A stretch of 64,000 nt of DNA, taken from assembly GCA_014338405.1 (NCBI GenBank), contig JTDE01001517.1:1-64000 (forward strand), in the 5' to 3' direction. Each line of letters begins with the position of its first letter. Within the stretch, counting starts at the first letter, position 1. The notes under the pieces were generated by a model, which made no database searches, had not been told where the DNA came from, and was given only the letters and a program-made list of their open reading frames with translations. This stretch comes from Paragonimus skrjabini miyazakii. Taxonomy: Eukaryota > Platyhelminthes > Trematoda > Plagiorchiida > Troglotrematidae. The translations under genes were made by a program, and so were the position numbers. Positions 8,401 to 21,639 of the stretch are shown piece after piece.

Positions 8401-11400
8401 TCGATCAACTCCCAACGCACCGTCTAGCATGGAACGCCAGATAATGTCAGCGTCAACAACCCATTATCTTGTTCGTTATTTGGCGTGGCTCATAGCCACG
8501 AACACTTCCATAACAGCTACTCGGGTTTTATCATACATTCTTATGCGACGCATTAACAGGAATGACTATTCCATGTTACGCAGCATGCTGTCTTGACGTT
8601 CCCCAATACATGATCCCACTCCAAGACGTATGCAACTTTATCCAGCAAACAAATTATAAGCCAAGGACTATTCGGATATCAACTACTTCGTCCGTCATAC
8701 TCCCCAAGCTTTCATCGTTTCAATTAGTGATTCGCAATCATCAAAATCATCTCTACTGCACTATCTGGATTATGCTAATTTCTAACATTGAGTTATGAAG
8801 TTTTGTTATTCACATACATCCTATACGCTACTACTTACAAATCATATATATATGTGTTTTGGTGTTATTCACCTTCTGTTTCTGTCTAATTATTACGCTA
8901 ATACGTTCGAATTGTTCAACCTGTAAAAACAAATTCATGCATATCCCTGATTTATAGATTGTCTGTGAGCCCAATAACATCAGTTGAGACGATCTAACAG
9001 ATGGAATGAATCTAAGATTTCAGATGTCAAAACAGTGATCGAGAGAAGCTGTACAAAATAACAAGTCTCTCACATCTGAATACAATCGACCAACTGTTCA
9101 AGTAAACGAACAGGGAACAACATAATTTACGGTGTTTTGCCAGACTTTCACAAAATGATGAAATGTTATGGTATAATTAACCCACTAGAACATCTGAGTT
9201 CAGATGGTGGTTTGATGTGACAAACTATAATCAATGGGTTTGGAAATTTTTTTCAAGAACTATGCAATCATAAATAAGATAAAATGTGAAAATAGACGTG
9301 AAACGTTTTCAGATAATCATCCCAAAATTTATGCTTTAACAAAAGCAAATCTATTGAGAAGAGCGAGATGCACGTTCTACAACCGAATTCACTCTTCTTT
9401 ATCAGATCATCAGTACATATCAAACATACGTATTAAATGAACCGTGACAAACAGTTACATCGATGTAACGCATTTTATATGGCGTTAGCTACATTCAAGG
9501 TTGCCAATAGAAAAAACCTTCTGATCTTTTAAACTTTTAGTCTTAATTGTACTCGTAATCTCCTTTAGTCTGTTCTTGTAAAAATGTTCAATACAGGCCT
9601 GTTGAGTTTAACGTTAAATAACCATTTGTTGTCCCAAATGTTAATCAAAGGTTTGCGTTGGTCTCGCGTAGATGAAAGTGAAAACCATCAATCCCTCCTA
9701 CCAAGATGGAGCTCACAGGGAACGACTGATTACACAATTCTATCTCTACAGTCACGTGACAATCTCCCATAAAGCGCTGAAAAACTTTGGTGATAGTTGA
9801 AATATTGACGTGTTAGGATTCCTATAAGTTACACTTCGTAATAAGGTTTTACTGTAAGTACCTTATTTGTATTATCTGTTTCTGTTTTAAGCCAAAATGA
9901 ATGTTCGTCCACTTCTAAATTATTGATATCCTCAGGCCACGCCCATAGTCCATCCCATATAGGCTACTTAGTGAACATGCTTAGGTCACTGTGTGATCAT
10001 TCCAGCGTACATTTCGCTCTTCCATGGGGTTTGGGACGCTGAACAACGAGGAAGTGCATACACATGAGACAGTTTAAGGGTTTGGTCGCGGTTGTTTCTA
10101 TAACGTTATTTACAAATTGTTTGATAATGAACAAGTGCCAAGAAAGCAGACATTTGGAGACTACATTTTACATACATTTTTCAGTTGAACCAGATGAGAA
10201 CGACGAACGCGATGATGTTACTTGGGTCTTCTCGACGAAAATAAACAAACTGAAGGTTTGGATTACACTTTATTGCAATTTAAAGTAGCGGTGTATTTAT
10301 GACGAACACTATTGACTACCTAATTCGTCAATTTCCATTGGTCAACTGTTTGTTTAGTCTGACTGGATAGCTTGTCATTTATCTCACGTTCGTGTTTTGA
10401 TTCAAAAGTTACTACGTCAGTTTCTGTTCGGATTAGGTGCACAATGTTCTCCGTCACGCTGGTTGACACCAATTGATGCACATCGCAGTTCAGTCGTTAC
10501 ATTCTTCAACTAATGAGAAATGTACCTGACATTGCCATCTAACGTGAATTTTTCACTGTTGGAACCAATCATCACTTTTGGATTCCATTATAAACAATGA
10601 CATTATACCTCCTGTTCCCAAATAGTCCTACATGAAAAACGTACTGTTGATTATGTGGTAATTTGGAATCCATGGGTAACGAGCAGTAGATAAGTTCACT
10701 TTTTATTGCCAAATGTCTAAGGCTAATCGATATCGATGGGACTATTGGTTGAGTACAAACGACTCAGGTACTAATGATTGAAAAAAAAACGGTGAAGACA
10801 ATGGTTTAGTGCTATACTAATGAACTACAATAAACAGGTAGATATATAACAAGCTCCAATTGTATTCTATCGTGGAAACCTCAGCTGCATAGAAAAACAA
10901 TCAATAGGAAACGACTGTTGAGATGGTAAAACAGTTCATGTGAGAACCGATATACGTATTATGACAAAAGCATTAGGTAAATGAACTAACGTCAAGTACA
11001 CAGTATAATGGAACTTGTTATTCATATGGAGTAGAAAAATGCAATAAGTTAACGGTGTGTGTCGTGATATGAACCAGAAGAAATAGGAGCTGGACGGAGT
11101 TGTACGGTAGGAAGGAAAATTGTGGGACCGGCTTAGATAAACATGTTCAGCGATCCGATGGCAGTCAAGCACAATAGTCAACAGAGTTGGCAACAAAACC
11201 AACGGCACACGGTAACAAAACTGTTCGGAAAGCTGAGTGATTGTATCATTTATATTTCATTTTGTAACCACGGGAAGTCAAATACCATAATTTTTTACTG
11301 AAGTACCTAGTCAGCAGCGAGGAAAATGGGTTGGAGATGGCTAACTAACATTTAAAATAAGACTGGCATGAGGTTAACCAGAAAACGTTAAAACTAGGGA

Positions 11401-11474
11401 TCTTCATATTTTTTGCCAGAAGTATTTATTTGTGCACAACGTGCTAGCATTCCGTTGGTCCGAATGAATGCATA

Positions 11475-12583
11475 CATCATCATCATCATCATAGAGAGCA
11501 ATACATCAGGGGTTCACACTGATGCTTAACTGCCACACAACCACGAAGAAGAAAAAGCAAACCCTGCATAGGAAGAGGGAAGAAAAAGAAAGGAAGGGAT
11601 GGGGACCTAACGACTAAAAAATAGCTACGTCTACATTCAAACATACAACATCAAGGCGCCTACACCTTTCTGTCGCCATAAGTGCCTCAGATTAGTAAAG
11701 ACCGCTCTAGCCCTCAAAATACGCGCCTCTATTTCATTCACTACACCTCCGCCGCCGCCGGTGATGTAGCTTCCCAGATATACAAACCGGTCAACAATCT
11801 CCATGACTTCTTTATCTAGCGATAAATCTACGTAATCACAGCAACCTTGCAGAAGCACTTTGCAATGCGCATTCCGAAGTACTTAGCGGGACGCGAAGCA
11901 GAATCTAGCGTTGCTTGTACTGATTGGAAAGTTTCGAACAGCAAGACCTTGTCGTTAGCATAATCAAGATCAGTCAGCCTTCCACTATGTAGGAGGTCCA
12001 CACCGGCATCATTTGAGTGACGCAGACAGTCCTCCATTATTTCGTCCATGACAAAATTGAACAAAAATGGTGAAAACGGACAGCCTTGACGAACGCCGCT
12101 CCTGGTGCTGAAGCTGTCAGATAGTTCGACGTAAACCCTAACCTGAGCCGAAGTATGGGAGTAAAGCGCCGACAGAATGTTCACATACTTGGTCGGTAAA
12201 CCCCTGCGTTTAAGCGACTCCATCCACCGAATCGAACGCGTCTTTATAGTCGAGGAATATGGCGATTGTTGGCCGGCGGTACACATGACGCTGCTCCAGA
12301 ACTTGACGAAGGGTAAAAATGTGATCTATACAACCTCGCCCAGGTCGAAACCCTGCCTGTTCTTCCTTGATGTTCACCTCCTGAACTGCAGTGAGTCGAC
12401 GAAGTACAATGGATACCAGAACCCAAGAAATGAATTGGGGTCAAACTAATTCCTTTATGGATTTTGCAAGAACTCCTGATACCTTTCTTGAATATAGGAA
12501 CTATTATCGCGTGACTCCGGCGCGGAAGTATGGTTTCCGTCATCCACACAATTTGAAACGGCTGAGTCAAGGCTTCTACTAAT
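11475..12583 (-). pseudogene. RTE-like LINE copy, 5'-truncated with internal deletion
   Basis: The minus strand carries the reverse transcriptase palm of an RTE-like LINE: FNFVMDEIM, VRQGCPFSPFLFNFVMDEIM, then LDYANDKVLLF where the catalytic YADD box is expected. The 5' limit is at about 12583, inside the RT, so the endonuclease is missing. After LWRQKG the coding sequence jumps straight to the 3' untranslated region. Compared with 34530-36943, 637 bp are deleted between two AAGGT repeats. The copy ends in six ATG units (CAT at 11475-11492 on the plus strand), as RTE elements typically end in short tandem repeats. It shares the changed catalytic Asp and a frameshift near 11850 with the longer copy. 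It is inactive. Confidence 0.9.
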
Positions 12584-13529
12584 GAATGCCTACAAGAAAA
12601 TTATTGCTAGTTAACCAGCTCATGATACGCACTCTCAAACACATTCCGCCTTGATTAAGTCTGTCATTGTTTGAATTTTTCAGATCAAGATAACTTGAGA
12701 CAGGTTCCAACAGACCACCTTTTTCCTAACGAGTCAAATTTGTGTTTGCTATAGATCATCGATTGTTCCATGCACTTCACAAAATTCGTAGGAAGTTTAC
12801 TGATAAGAAGAAACTGTGATTACTTATGCACATGTGAATCTGTGTTGGACGGTCTAGAAAAAGTCAATTTGGAAGATGTTTTCAGTTTCAGAGGGTCGGT
12901 AATAGAAAAACTGTGAACAGGACAATGAGCAAAATAGAAACCCAACTACTGCTTAGTAAACATTAAACAATCCTTTTTTAATATAAAACAGACAACGGCG
13001 GACTAGCATTAAAGTTAGGAAGTCTAGAGTAACTTCATTCTGTCACAAAGATTCTGGTGATCAAGCTGTCTGAATACTTGATTTGGTGTCTCCAATAAGT
13101 GCGTCGAGTTTGCGCTTGAATTCAGCTACCGATGACGCAATTACGACAAACTCTGATAGAATTTCACCGTATCTGATCAAGTGAATTTTGTAGTGTTCGT
13201 GTCTATACAGCAAAATCGAACAAGACTAATGAAAAGAAATGCATGACCACACTCGCATCAACAACTCCACTATACAACGCATACACGCACGCACGAACGG
13301 TGAAATTGTTCACATAGTGCGGTAGTTTCAGATTGACGATGAGACGCAACAAAATTCGCCAGACAATAAGTTGTACAGTCCGTTGTTTTTGACTTTTGTT
13401 CGCAAATCAATTTCAGGAAACAATTGTTTTGAAGGACTGTTGGGTTGTTCAAGATTGGACACAGCGGATGCTAAAAAAAGTGTTTCTGCAATTCAAACAG
13501 CTCACTTGTAAGTTGTCCGTATAGTGTTT
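12584..13529. other. Mostly unassigned; possible LINE relic near 12840-12900
   Basis: On the plus strand near 12840 a short frame reads GLEKVNLEDVFSFRGSVI, which resembles the FxYLGS(V/I) block after the reverse transcriptase in several LINE families. The similarity is short and stops follow. Nothing else is recognised. Confidence 0.25.
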
Positions 13530-14186
13530 ATTTTCGTTAGGCACAGTTATTTTTCTTAAGAGAAGTTGGGTTGATGAAGTATCTTACATATCATTAGTGT
13601 GTCATCTTACATGCCGGTAGCAAATCGTGAACTGTCTCAGTTTTTGTAACCGATCTGGGTAAGGTATAGAACGTAGTGTCGTAAGTAGTTTTTTAGTTCA
13701 ACTTGTTATATTCCCAATAAAGGTGATGCCCTTTCATGAAACAAGGATAATAAGTTTGGATGTTTATCTAATGATGCGAGTACATTAATGAAATGAACCC
13801 AACAGCATGCCAGTCTTAGCAAAAGTGTCCAAGCGGTCTGGTATTTAACCCAAGTACCGAGTTGGCTTTCGTGGCCCTTGATGCAGGTTAAGGTCACTTG
13901 AGACAGTCGTGTCCAAGTCGCGCTCGTATGTAATGTTGCCCAGCTCTTCATTTCCCAGGAAGTAATCTGTGCAGCTCGAATGACGAAGGTACTTCATTAT
14001 ATATTTAGCTGTATTTAGTGGGAGGTGACTTCCTGTGGTCCAGTGATGCAATATGTTTAATTCACTCTGGATTCTCACTTTCAATCACATTCTCCACAAC
14101 CACGATAACAACAGCATAAACAACAACAGGGAATTGACAAGTTGTGATGTCACGAGCAAAAACAGACCAAAGGACAAAGATCTTAG
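13530..14186 (-). pseudogene. CR1-like LINE, 3' part (split by LTR)
   Basis: Minus-strand frames read as the end of a CR1-like reverse transcriptase: LVNSLLLF at the catalytic-box region, where the Asp residues are lost, IQSELNILHHW and LPLNTAK, then ERDLDTTVSSDL, and further on TLRSIPYPDRLQKLRQF and CYRHVR. The last block matches the conserved L-P-Y-x-x-R-L segment near the C-terminus of CR1 proteins. Several frameshifts and stops are present. The piece continues the 5' part at 14462-15070, from which it is separated by a solo LTR. Confidence 0.75.
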
Positions 14187-14461
14187 TGTTGTAACCGCCA
14201 AAAACGCTTGGCTTGCAAAGTTGTTTATTGCATGAAATTCCACACAGATTATGTTAAAATATAGGATCACGAACGCGAACATGCATTTGCATGGCTAACG
14301 TGTATTCACACACACTGAGTAGCAATACGTTGTCATTTGCCGTGGTGGTACGTCCCCTGTAGTGCGTACACACTGCTCCAATAGTTGCTTCTGGTTCCTC
14401 GTCTTCCTGGGGTTGAGACTTGTCCTTTAGTTCCCGAATGTACGCACTATACTAGTCACAA
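14187..14461 (-). mobile_element. Solo LTR inserted in a CR1-like LINE
   Basis: A 275-bp sequence that aligns with three other LTRs in the window (51640-51927, 53728-54000, and the split one at 42594-43963). Read on the minus strand it starts TTGTGACTAGTATAGTGCG and ends GGCGGTTACAACA. The flanking five bases are CTACG and CTAAG, a possible decayed 5-bp target duplication. Coding sequence of the CR1-like element runs up to both edges. No internal region is attached, so this is a solo LTR left by recombination. The superfamily (Ty3-type) is inferred only from the gag-like start at 53560-53703. Confidence 0.8.
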
Positions 14462-15070
14462 CGTAGGAGCATATTATGTCACACTAGTATGGAAGCTTGT
14501 GGCACTTGACTGGCTGTGCAATACCAATTTGAAAGGACCTGTTCACTATGACACCAAAGTGGTGAGCTTGAAGATAATCTGTGAATTACAGGTGTAGAGG
14601 AATTTCCATATCATGATTACAGAGCTTCCTGCAAAATGGTAAATAGTTTACTCGGCCGAAGACTCCAGAGCAGTCTAGAAAAATCGCATCAACTGGTTTG
14701 CTTTATTCAGCCGACCTTGTCTAATCTTCTCGAATAGCAAGTAAACTTGTAACACGCGAGACCTCTTCTCCAAATCCTTGTCACCCTTCAGGCAACACTG
14801 CAAATCGAATGAAGCGTTTAAGTAACTGATTATCATTCTGGCTGGTCATGACTTCTGGGACAACCGATAATAACCCAGTCGGCCTGCTGTTAGCGGGCTC
14901 CTCTAAATCACCGCCCTTACAAACGGGTGGCGTTGCGTAAACCTTCCAAATTGTGGAAGACTTATCCACTTGGAAAATTCGATTAAATATCCACAGAGTG
15001 GCCTCGACAAACTTTTGTTCGGTGATGAAACGAGCCTGGCATTTTTGGCGAGTGGTGCAGACTGTAGTTT
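14462..15070 (-). pseudogene. CR1-like LINE, 5' part (split by LTR)
   Basis: The minus strand reads IWKVYATPPVCKGGDLEEPA, then a RPTGLLSVV block. This is the W-K-x-A-x-V-x-P-x-x-K-G-G-D...Y-R-P start of a CR1/Jockey-type reverse transcriptase. It continues with SLLAIRE and DFSRLLW (motif A region), and VPQASILV at 14482-14505 (the VPQGSVLGP block). The LTR begins right after this block. Stops and substitutions show that it is dead. The Asp of motif A is still visible, but the whole frame is broken. Confidence 0.75.
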
Positions 15071-18000
15071 TAATCAACTTACGCCGTTGAGAAGAATAAT
15101 ACTTTTGTTTCACTCACACCTTAGCCATAGTACGAATAAAACATTGGCACAGTATAATGACAGACCTCATTTCAATCTTAAAACATTTGAGAAGAAATCG
15201 GATATTGTGAAGCGTAGCATCAGATAACTGCTGCACTTGAATTCATTGGACTAGTGATGAGTACTGAACGAGCTGGAACCCGAGGCCAGTCCAGTGTCGT
15301 AGAAGTAAAAGACCAGAGGCCTGGAATATGATTAGTTTATTTCAGAGTACAAACACTTTCATGGGTGAAAATATTTAAAGTAATTAGCTAGGGAATTCAA
15401 AGTATGACAGCTCAAATGGCTTTGCATTACTTCACGTAAGTCGATCATAGAGGGCTCATAGAGGGCTCTCCTGGTTGACAGTTACTAAACTAGTGCATCA
15501 GGGTGTCCAAGCCACTGTTGATTAACTGTTGTAGTGCCCATTTGGTTGGCAGAACTGAAAGTGTAGAGCGTTATGATATGTAGGAAGCTGTTTCGGAAGC
15601 TGGACTTAATAAAATGAAATAAACAACTTGTGTTTTAGTTGTTTTGTCTCGGGTCTCGTCAGATACGTCAGACAGAGTAAGAAACTGACATGGTGATGCG
15701 TCCAAATGGCTTTCAAGCTCAGGGAACAGTCTATTTTGGATGAGTCGTACGAAATGGTTTTCTTTGTCTTTCTAATCCATATTCGGTTGGTTAGCTATTC
15801 CAACCCCACAAAACTGGTCATGGTTTTTCATGCCCACAACTATTGGTGATTGGGTTTTCATCCCGTGCGAACCATGGGCGTAATCTTCAGTGTACACATT
15901 CAGACTACGTACTACTCGCCGGTGCTATAATTAGTAAATCATTGTAGCAGAAAATTAACCCACTTAGGTACCAAGTCGATGGAAACTAGCTGTAGTATAA
16001 GCAGAGGAAAATAGATCTTGTCAATTAAAAAAACGTCGTTTGCCGAGGGCAAACCTTGACTATCCTCAGAATTTTAGCAGTTAGACAAACGAAGTCAAAA
16101 CAAACAACCTTGGAGGAAAATTTGTCCGTTTAGGCAAAAATCGTTTATTGTGCTCAAAATGATCAACATATATTTCTGCTTCCGGGTGACAATTGCATAG
16201 TATAATATGATCTTAACAACTGCTGAACTTCAACGGTTTCGTCAGTCAATGGATACACGACAGATAAGTTGAACAATGGATGTAGACGTATCAACCAAAA
16301 CCCAAACATCCTAATTGAATAGATAATAAAGTCAAATACTGAGTACTAAAGAAGTTGTGACTAAAAGTTTCTGAGCAGTTTGCTACAAACGACAGCCATT
16401 TTTTTTACGCTCGACCGGTTTTGTTCAACAATTCAACGTCACTCATTCTAACTGTCTACATCTTTGTTCTCTGTAGTTTTATCGTTTGAGTCTGAGTTGG
16501 CTAACCAGTTGTCCATAAGTTAGCATCAAACTTTCCATCCCTTTGGTGTTGACGTTCTCATGAGCCTTTGTCTGATTAAACCGCCGAGGGTTAAATGAAC
16601 AGTTCCACAAGGAAATTTGCATAAACCCTAAGGTGCACATACGTCCGAAAAAAAATGTTTTTTTGTAAAGAAATTTAAAAAAACACCACTTTTATAATAG
16701 ACGAAGGGAAGTTTATTTTGTCTGTGATGTCCATAGCCTTAATGGTATTACTGGTGTTCATAACCGAAGTTACCCACAGTCTTACAGTTTGCCCTAGTTG
16801 TTAAATACAAAATTAGCTTATATTGTTGCGCATTTAATTCACTGTTGGTCCACGCTTATCTCGACCTGTTTCTGTCCTTGCCCTGGCTTGGCTGCAATCA
16901 GCACTCCAACTATTCCCGACCGCAATCAAAAACCGGCCATTTAGGATGTTCTGAGTAAGACCAATGAAGTAGCCTACACTTCGGTTAATCAAGCGGCCGC
17001 CCAAGTTATTCTGCCGTTGCTGTCACTGTGGCTGTCTTCTGCGGTGATTATCTTAGCATCCATAATAGCCGGGCGGTGAAGATTGAGATTACAGTGATGT
17101 CAGTACCGTCGATGATGAAAATTACCAAAATGAAGTGGATTATGATGTGACGAATAGGTGATAGCTGGTGATAGCGAGGTTGCTTTTTAAATGGGATGAG
17201 AAAAGTGAAACCGAGGATGCGACTGATTCTATTTTTACGAATAGATAGATGATAATGCTATCGACTATTGTGATGCTGTTGGTAGCAGTGTTGCTACAGA
17301 AGGAAAGGCAAAATGTGCTAGTTCGCATTAATAATACTGACGATATTACGATATTTTTGCTAACCGTTGAGTGTTTTATGCGTACAATGATCACAAACAT
17401 GTACAGTTGTATTCTTGAAACCCAAACTTTCTTAGTAAATGTCTTTTAAATGTTGTGCTGTTTTGTTCAACCCTCTCTATTCTGCTAGAGGGCATCATTT
17501 GCCAGTACAGAACAATTGAGCGCATATATGGTCGATGAAAGCTCCGGTTAGAAGATGATTGGAACCAAGACAGATTTTCTTGTAGCAATATAGATATTCC
17601 TTACCATTATTGTAGCCAGTAACCATCACTATCTCTAACGGTTTGATGTTTTAACTCATAGTAACCGGTTTTTAGTTCGTAATCATATATTGTCACCCGT
17701 AGCCGCCTCTTTCAACCATTTGTGAGCCTTGTTAACTAGATACCACTCAACAGATGGAACGTCCACTACTGCACACAACCTGATCACTTGGATCAATTTG
17801 AAGCCCTATCAGCTGTTACTAAGGTTGTACATGACCACACAAATCCGTCGACCAAAAGATTGTATTCACATATGCTTACGTAATCATATGTGGAATTACC
17901 AGGACTTGGTGCTCGACGTAAGCGCTTCAGTCAATCGGGCGATGACGTAAAGCGAACGAAACGTTTACGTATGTGTACATTCGTTTCATGTATGACTATT

Positions 18001-19289
18001 TTGTTTCGAATTGCAGCTAAAGTGGTGGTCACAGTCAATAACTGATGTATTACTAACAAAAAATGGCCATGAACTAATAATTGGTTGTCAAAAGGCGACA
18101 ACATGACCGGAAAAGAGGTACTTATATTTTCTATGCCGAGTCATAAGATGACGCCACCATCATCACCATCAAAGGCTGAAGCCACATGTTGTACCACCCG
18201 GAATTAGACTGCACATGCAGTACAGTCCCGTAAAACTGACGGACCTCGACATCAAGCACAAGAAAAAAAACGTTTCGAGCATATTGTTGTAAACGCTCCT
18301 AAACAATATATTGGCTCGTCCTTGATATCACAATGCTCTTGGTAGAATTCGGATTCTCGTCCCGGTAATTATTAACCCAAAAATTTCGGTCACGAAAAGT
18401 ACCGCAACTGTCCCGTGATTTTGTTCCCAAGACAAGCCAAAGGACGCCTACAAAAAAAAAGACAATTTTGTTCCGCCTCAAAACGTGTGCAATCAAAGTA
18501 TTTATATGACGCGTAATGACCAAATGTTCCTAAGACATCAAAGAGATAAATCAGTTACCGAAAAAAAAGAGTCAGGGTAACTAATGAGCATAGTGGCATA
18601 AAAAGTCTTGTCCGCTCTGCACAGTTCCGCTAATTAGCACTGAGTCAATCGTTTTTTTTCTTTCTCACGACGGAAGTGGTTTGAGACGATAACAGAATGG
18701 ACACTAACACATATTTCGTTGCATCTCATCAAATACGTACTGCAGTAGGAACTTTGAAGCAGAACGACAAACTTAGTAACTAACTGGCGACGTCCGTTTT
18801 CGGATTAGGCTGTTCCAAGGAACCAAGTCAAAGAAAATCGGCGCATAAATGACATCGTGAGTGATTTACTTTGAATCATTTGTGATTTCACCCGCATGAA
18901 CTGTATCCACCGCAAACCCGAAGTAATAAAAGCGAGAGAGGTGGGGACGGAGATCCTTGTAGTCCAGTCGGGCAGTTCTGATTAGCCACAGTAGAGGCTG
19001 TCATGAAAAAAATATAACGATTATGTTTCGGAAACCAAAGTAGGGACAGTAGCACTCAAGCTGGGAAGAAAGACTAAACAGATAAGGCAAGAAACAGTTT
19101 AATGCGGGAGTACACAGAAGAATAGAATGAAAAACAAACAAATGACTTTGGACTGAAACCAAAACATTCCGTCTACAATGCACCATTAGAGCAAAACAAT
19201 GAAAACTTAGAAGGCCACCATGACCCGGGTTGCTTAGGAGAATAGTGGGTGATTCGCCAGGAGGCGGAGGGGCGAAAAAATATACAAAA
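15071..19289. other. Unassigned 4.2 kb
   Basis: No gene or family recognised. Short frames only (below 100 codons). A CAT/CAC-rich run is at about 18162-18177. The part from about 19000 to 19290 may be untranslated tail of the zinc-finger LINE copy at 19290-19720, but it does not resemble the tail of the other copies. Confidence 0.4.
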
Positions 19290-19720
19290 CAAAACAATAC
19301 AACTTAGTCGTGCCCAACCTATTCGCCATCTCTTAGCTGGTGATATGCTATGAGTACGTTGAGGACCTACCAAAACGAGATTGTCAGAGCAGTATCGGCG
19401 ACTAATGTTCACTTGGTTGTCGACCACTTCGGTTCACGTCCGCGCAATCGTCGCTGGTTCAACCTTTGCACATTCTCCCGAAGCGTATCACTCTGCACAG
19501 TCCGGCTGATGGCCAATTGCTCCCACTGTGTGAGATCCTTACTACAGTAGGAATGTCCTATTTGGACAGCGTCCACGTATCGACTACCAGGATTTCGCCT
19601 ACCTACTTTCAGTTACCCGTAGAATAGCTGCTTCGGAACCCGTGCATCATCCATCCTACGGAAATGTCCTAACCAACGAGGCTGATTGAGCATCAGCATG
19701 ACATCAATTCAGTCCATTTG
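19290..19720 (-). pseudogene. Zinc-finger LINE, C-terminal fragment (divergent)
   Basis: The minus strand reads QPRWLGHFRRMDDARVPKQL, then FYG, a stop, LKVGRRNPG, and near the end SDNLVLVGPQRTHSISP. These match, in order, the QPRWLGHVRRM block, the LYGQLRSGKR block and the terminal C2H2 finger of the copy at 42797-43886. In the finger, the first His is replaced by Pro (GPQRTH). Frames shift at least once between the blocks. The 3' sequence differs from the other copies, so this is a related but separate subfamily. Confidence 0.7.
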
Positions 19721-20204
19721 AAAAAGATCAACAGTGACACGTTCGTTCACATCTCAACGGTTACTTTTACGAAATCAACCTGCACATTACATAGTGGAGG
19801 GAGCAAGCAGCAAGACAGAATCAATTTAGTGATGTCTGAGACAATCAGTCTGATAAGCGAGACGGAAACACCAAGATGCAACTAAAGTGTACTTGTTGGT
19901 GAGAAACGTTAGATAGATGTAACACAACAGAACTGCTGTGGGTCAAAATGATAATAAGAGTCCACAGAGAGAGACAGATGATTAGAAAATCTATACAAAC
20001 ATGACAGGAGTTAAAAAAATATACATAAGTTAACAGTGATTAAAAAGATAACACAATATGGATTGAGGAAGGACAGGGGTAGTCCATCAGGTGTTAAACC
20101 CTATGGAAATAAAACATAGGTCTAAAAATTCGGGACTGGAAAGAATACGAAAATGGAACGGAATCAAATAGTAGCAGTCACATCCTTACCAACATTACGA
20201 AAGG
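19721..20204. other. Unassigned stretch
   Basis: Purine-rich, with no coding frame of note and no recognised repeat. Confidence 0.4.
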
Positions 20205-21190
20205 CTAGTCAACAACTGCTTCTGAGTGCACAAAGTGAGGTTCGATCGATGTACTTTGACAACTTCCGCAATATCTAACGCCTGATTTCGTTTGGGTTTT
20301 AAGAACACTCCGAAGACCGTTCTTGAAACCATTGAGTGCCTGGTATTTAGAAGGTGTTTTGTAATGGCACTGACGACACAACCGATTCCCTAATTCAAAA
20401 TTCATTTCGGTATGCGTTCGTTAATGCATGTGCCGAGAAGCCTCCTAGTTCTGCTGACGTGTCTGTTTCCACAGACACAATCGAACGTGCACAGAGTATT
20501 CGACTTGATGAAAAGGGACACCAGGTATTTTCTAGGTGCAATTGGAACACGGGTAGTTTTTTTCCATGTAGACCAGTTGGACGGCGTTGTATGTGCGTTT
20601 GATTGCTTCATCTAAACGGCGTTTTATCAGGACTGAAAAACTGTCACCTTTGAACAGTAATGAGTGTAACCCATGTAGGTTGTGGAGTGCGATAATATTA
20701 AATAAACCTTGACGGGCGACCATTATCTTATCTACCAGTCTCATGCAGTAACTGCAGTTAATTAACTAACTCATCCCCCGTCGTAATACTTCGAAGTCCG
20801 TGAAGAAAGTCTTAACAAGGTCAAGTTTTGAGCAATTAATGTGCAGCTCTTAAAATGCAGATACTGTCCTGTCCACGTGGACTTGTGATACACACGTCTG
20901 GAAAGTGATCCATCCTCGCGTTTATATGTTCTGCAAAACTCCTAGAAATGATTTGTCCCCAATTTTATTAAGGTTCGAGGGTGAAAGTTAGCTTACTATG
21001 CAGACTGTTTCGCAGCTGATGAAAAGCTGTTACTTGCCAACAGTCTACGAATGAAGCAAAACTATCGTCTAGGTACGGTTTACAAGACGAGTTGCTAATT
21101 TCAGTAGACACTGAATGTTCAAAGTGACCCATAAATATGTCGCCTAACACAGGTCCTTGCCCTGCTAGTTGCACCAACTTCACTATATAA
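20205..21190 (-). pseudogene. Penelope-like element, RT through GIY-YIG, decayed
   Basis: The most complete PLE in the window. On the minus strand, in order: a GPVLGDIFMGHFE block, KPYLDDSFASF with the catalytic Asp pair at 21063-21074, FHQLRNSLHSKLTFTLEP, a STWTGQYLHFKSC block, LLFKGDSFSVLIKRRLDEAI with KRTYNA, then the nuclease end (DCVCGNRHVSRTRRLLG). These are the RT palm, thumb, linker and GIY-YIG nuclease of a PLE. The blocks sit in different frames with several stops, so no protein could be made. The 5' part of the RT is missing. Confidence 0.85.
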
Positions 21191-21639
21191 TATACATGTT
21201 AATTTAGCATAAGTAAATGATGGGATGCGAACGAGATGTCAATGAGTAAAACATCTGTTGGCCTTTTTCAAACTTATCGACGGGAAGCAGTGTTTTAAGT
21301 CCAGTCCATTTCGGATGACCGAAGAACTCCAGTGTTGGGAACCATGTCCGATCACCAATTACTTAAGGTGTGTCCCGGACATTGCGAATGAAAATGGCTC
21401 AGACAAAACACCGCCCGTTGATACAGTGTCTAAGCTTCACTCCTGTACAATAGATTAGACTGCACCGTAGACAATAAGCTTTGTCTTCATCCCCAGGTTT
21501 CTGTTCTTCCAAATACTTCCTTCAAACTGTCCGGTATTCTTCTCCACAAAAACTCACAACTCGCGGTCCACGGGCATGTGTTACACAATTATATATGTAG
21601 GAATAACACATAATGTAACAAAAACCTGTGCGGTAATCC
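21191..21639. other. Unassigned stretch
   Basis: No recognised gene or repeat; short frames only. Confidence 0.4.

Larger units (their letters stand above)
4851..11474. other. Unassigned 6.6 kb, mostly AT-rich non-coding
   Basis: No repeat family or gene could be assigned. Two open pieces on the minus strand are listed separately (4904-5251 and 5276-5497). The other frames are under 95 codons with no motif. A short AT run is at about 8846-8856. If a host gene crosses here, this would be intron. Confidence 0.4.

Noticed and set aside
17940..17975. Palindromic CGTAAA...TTTACG with GAAACG
   Set aside because: Short inverted repeat with no hammerhead strand 1 and no repeat copies.
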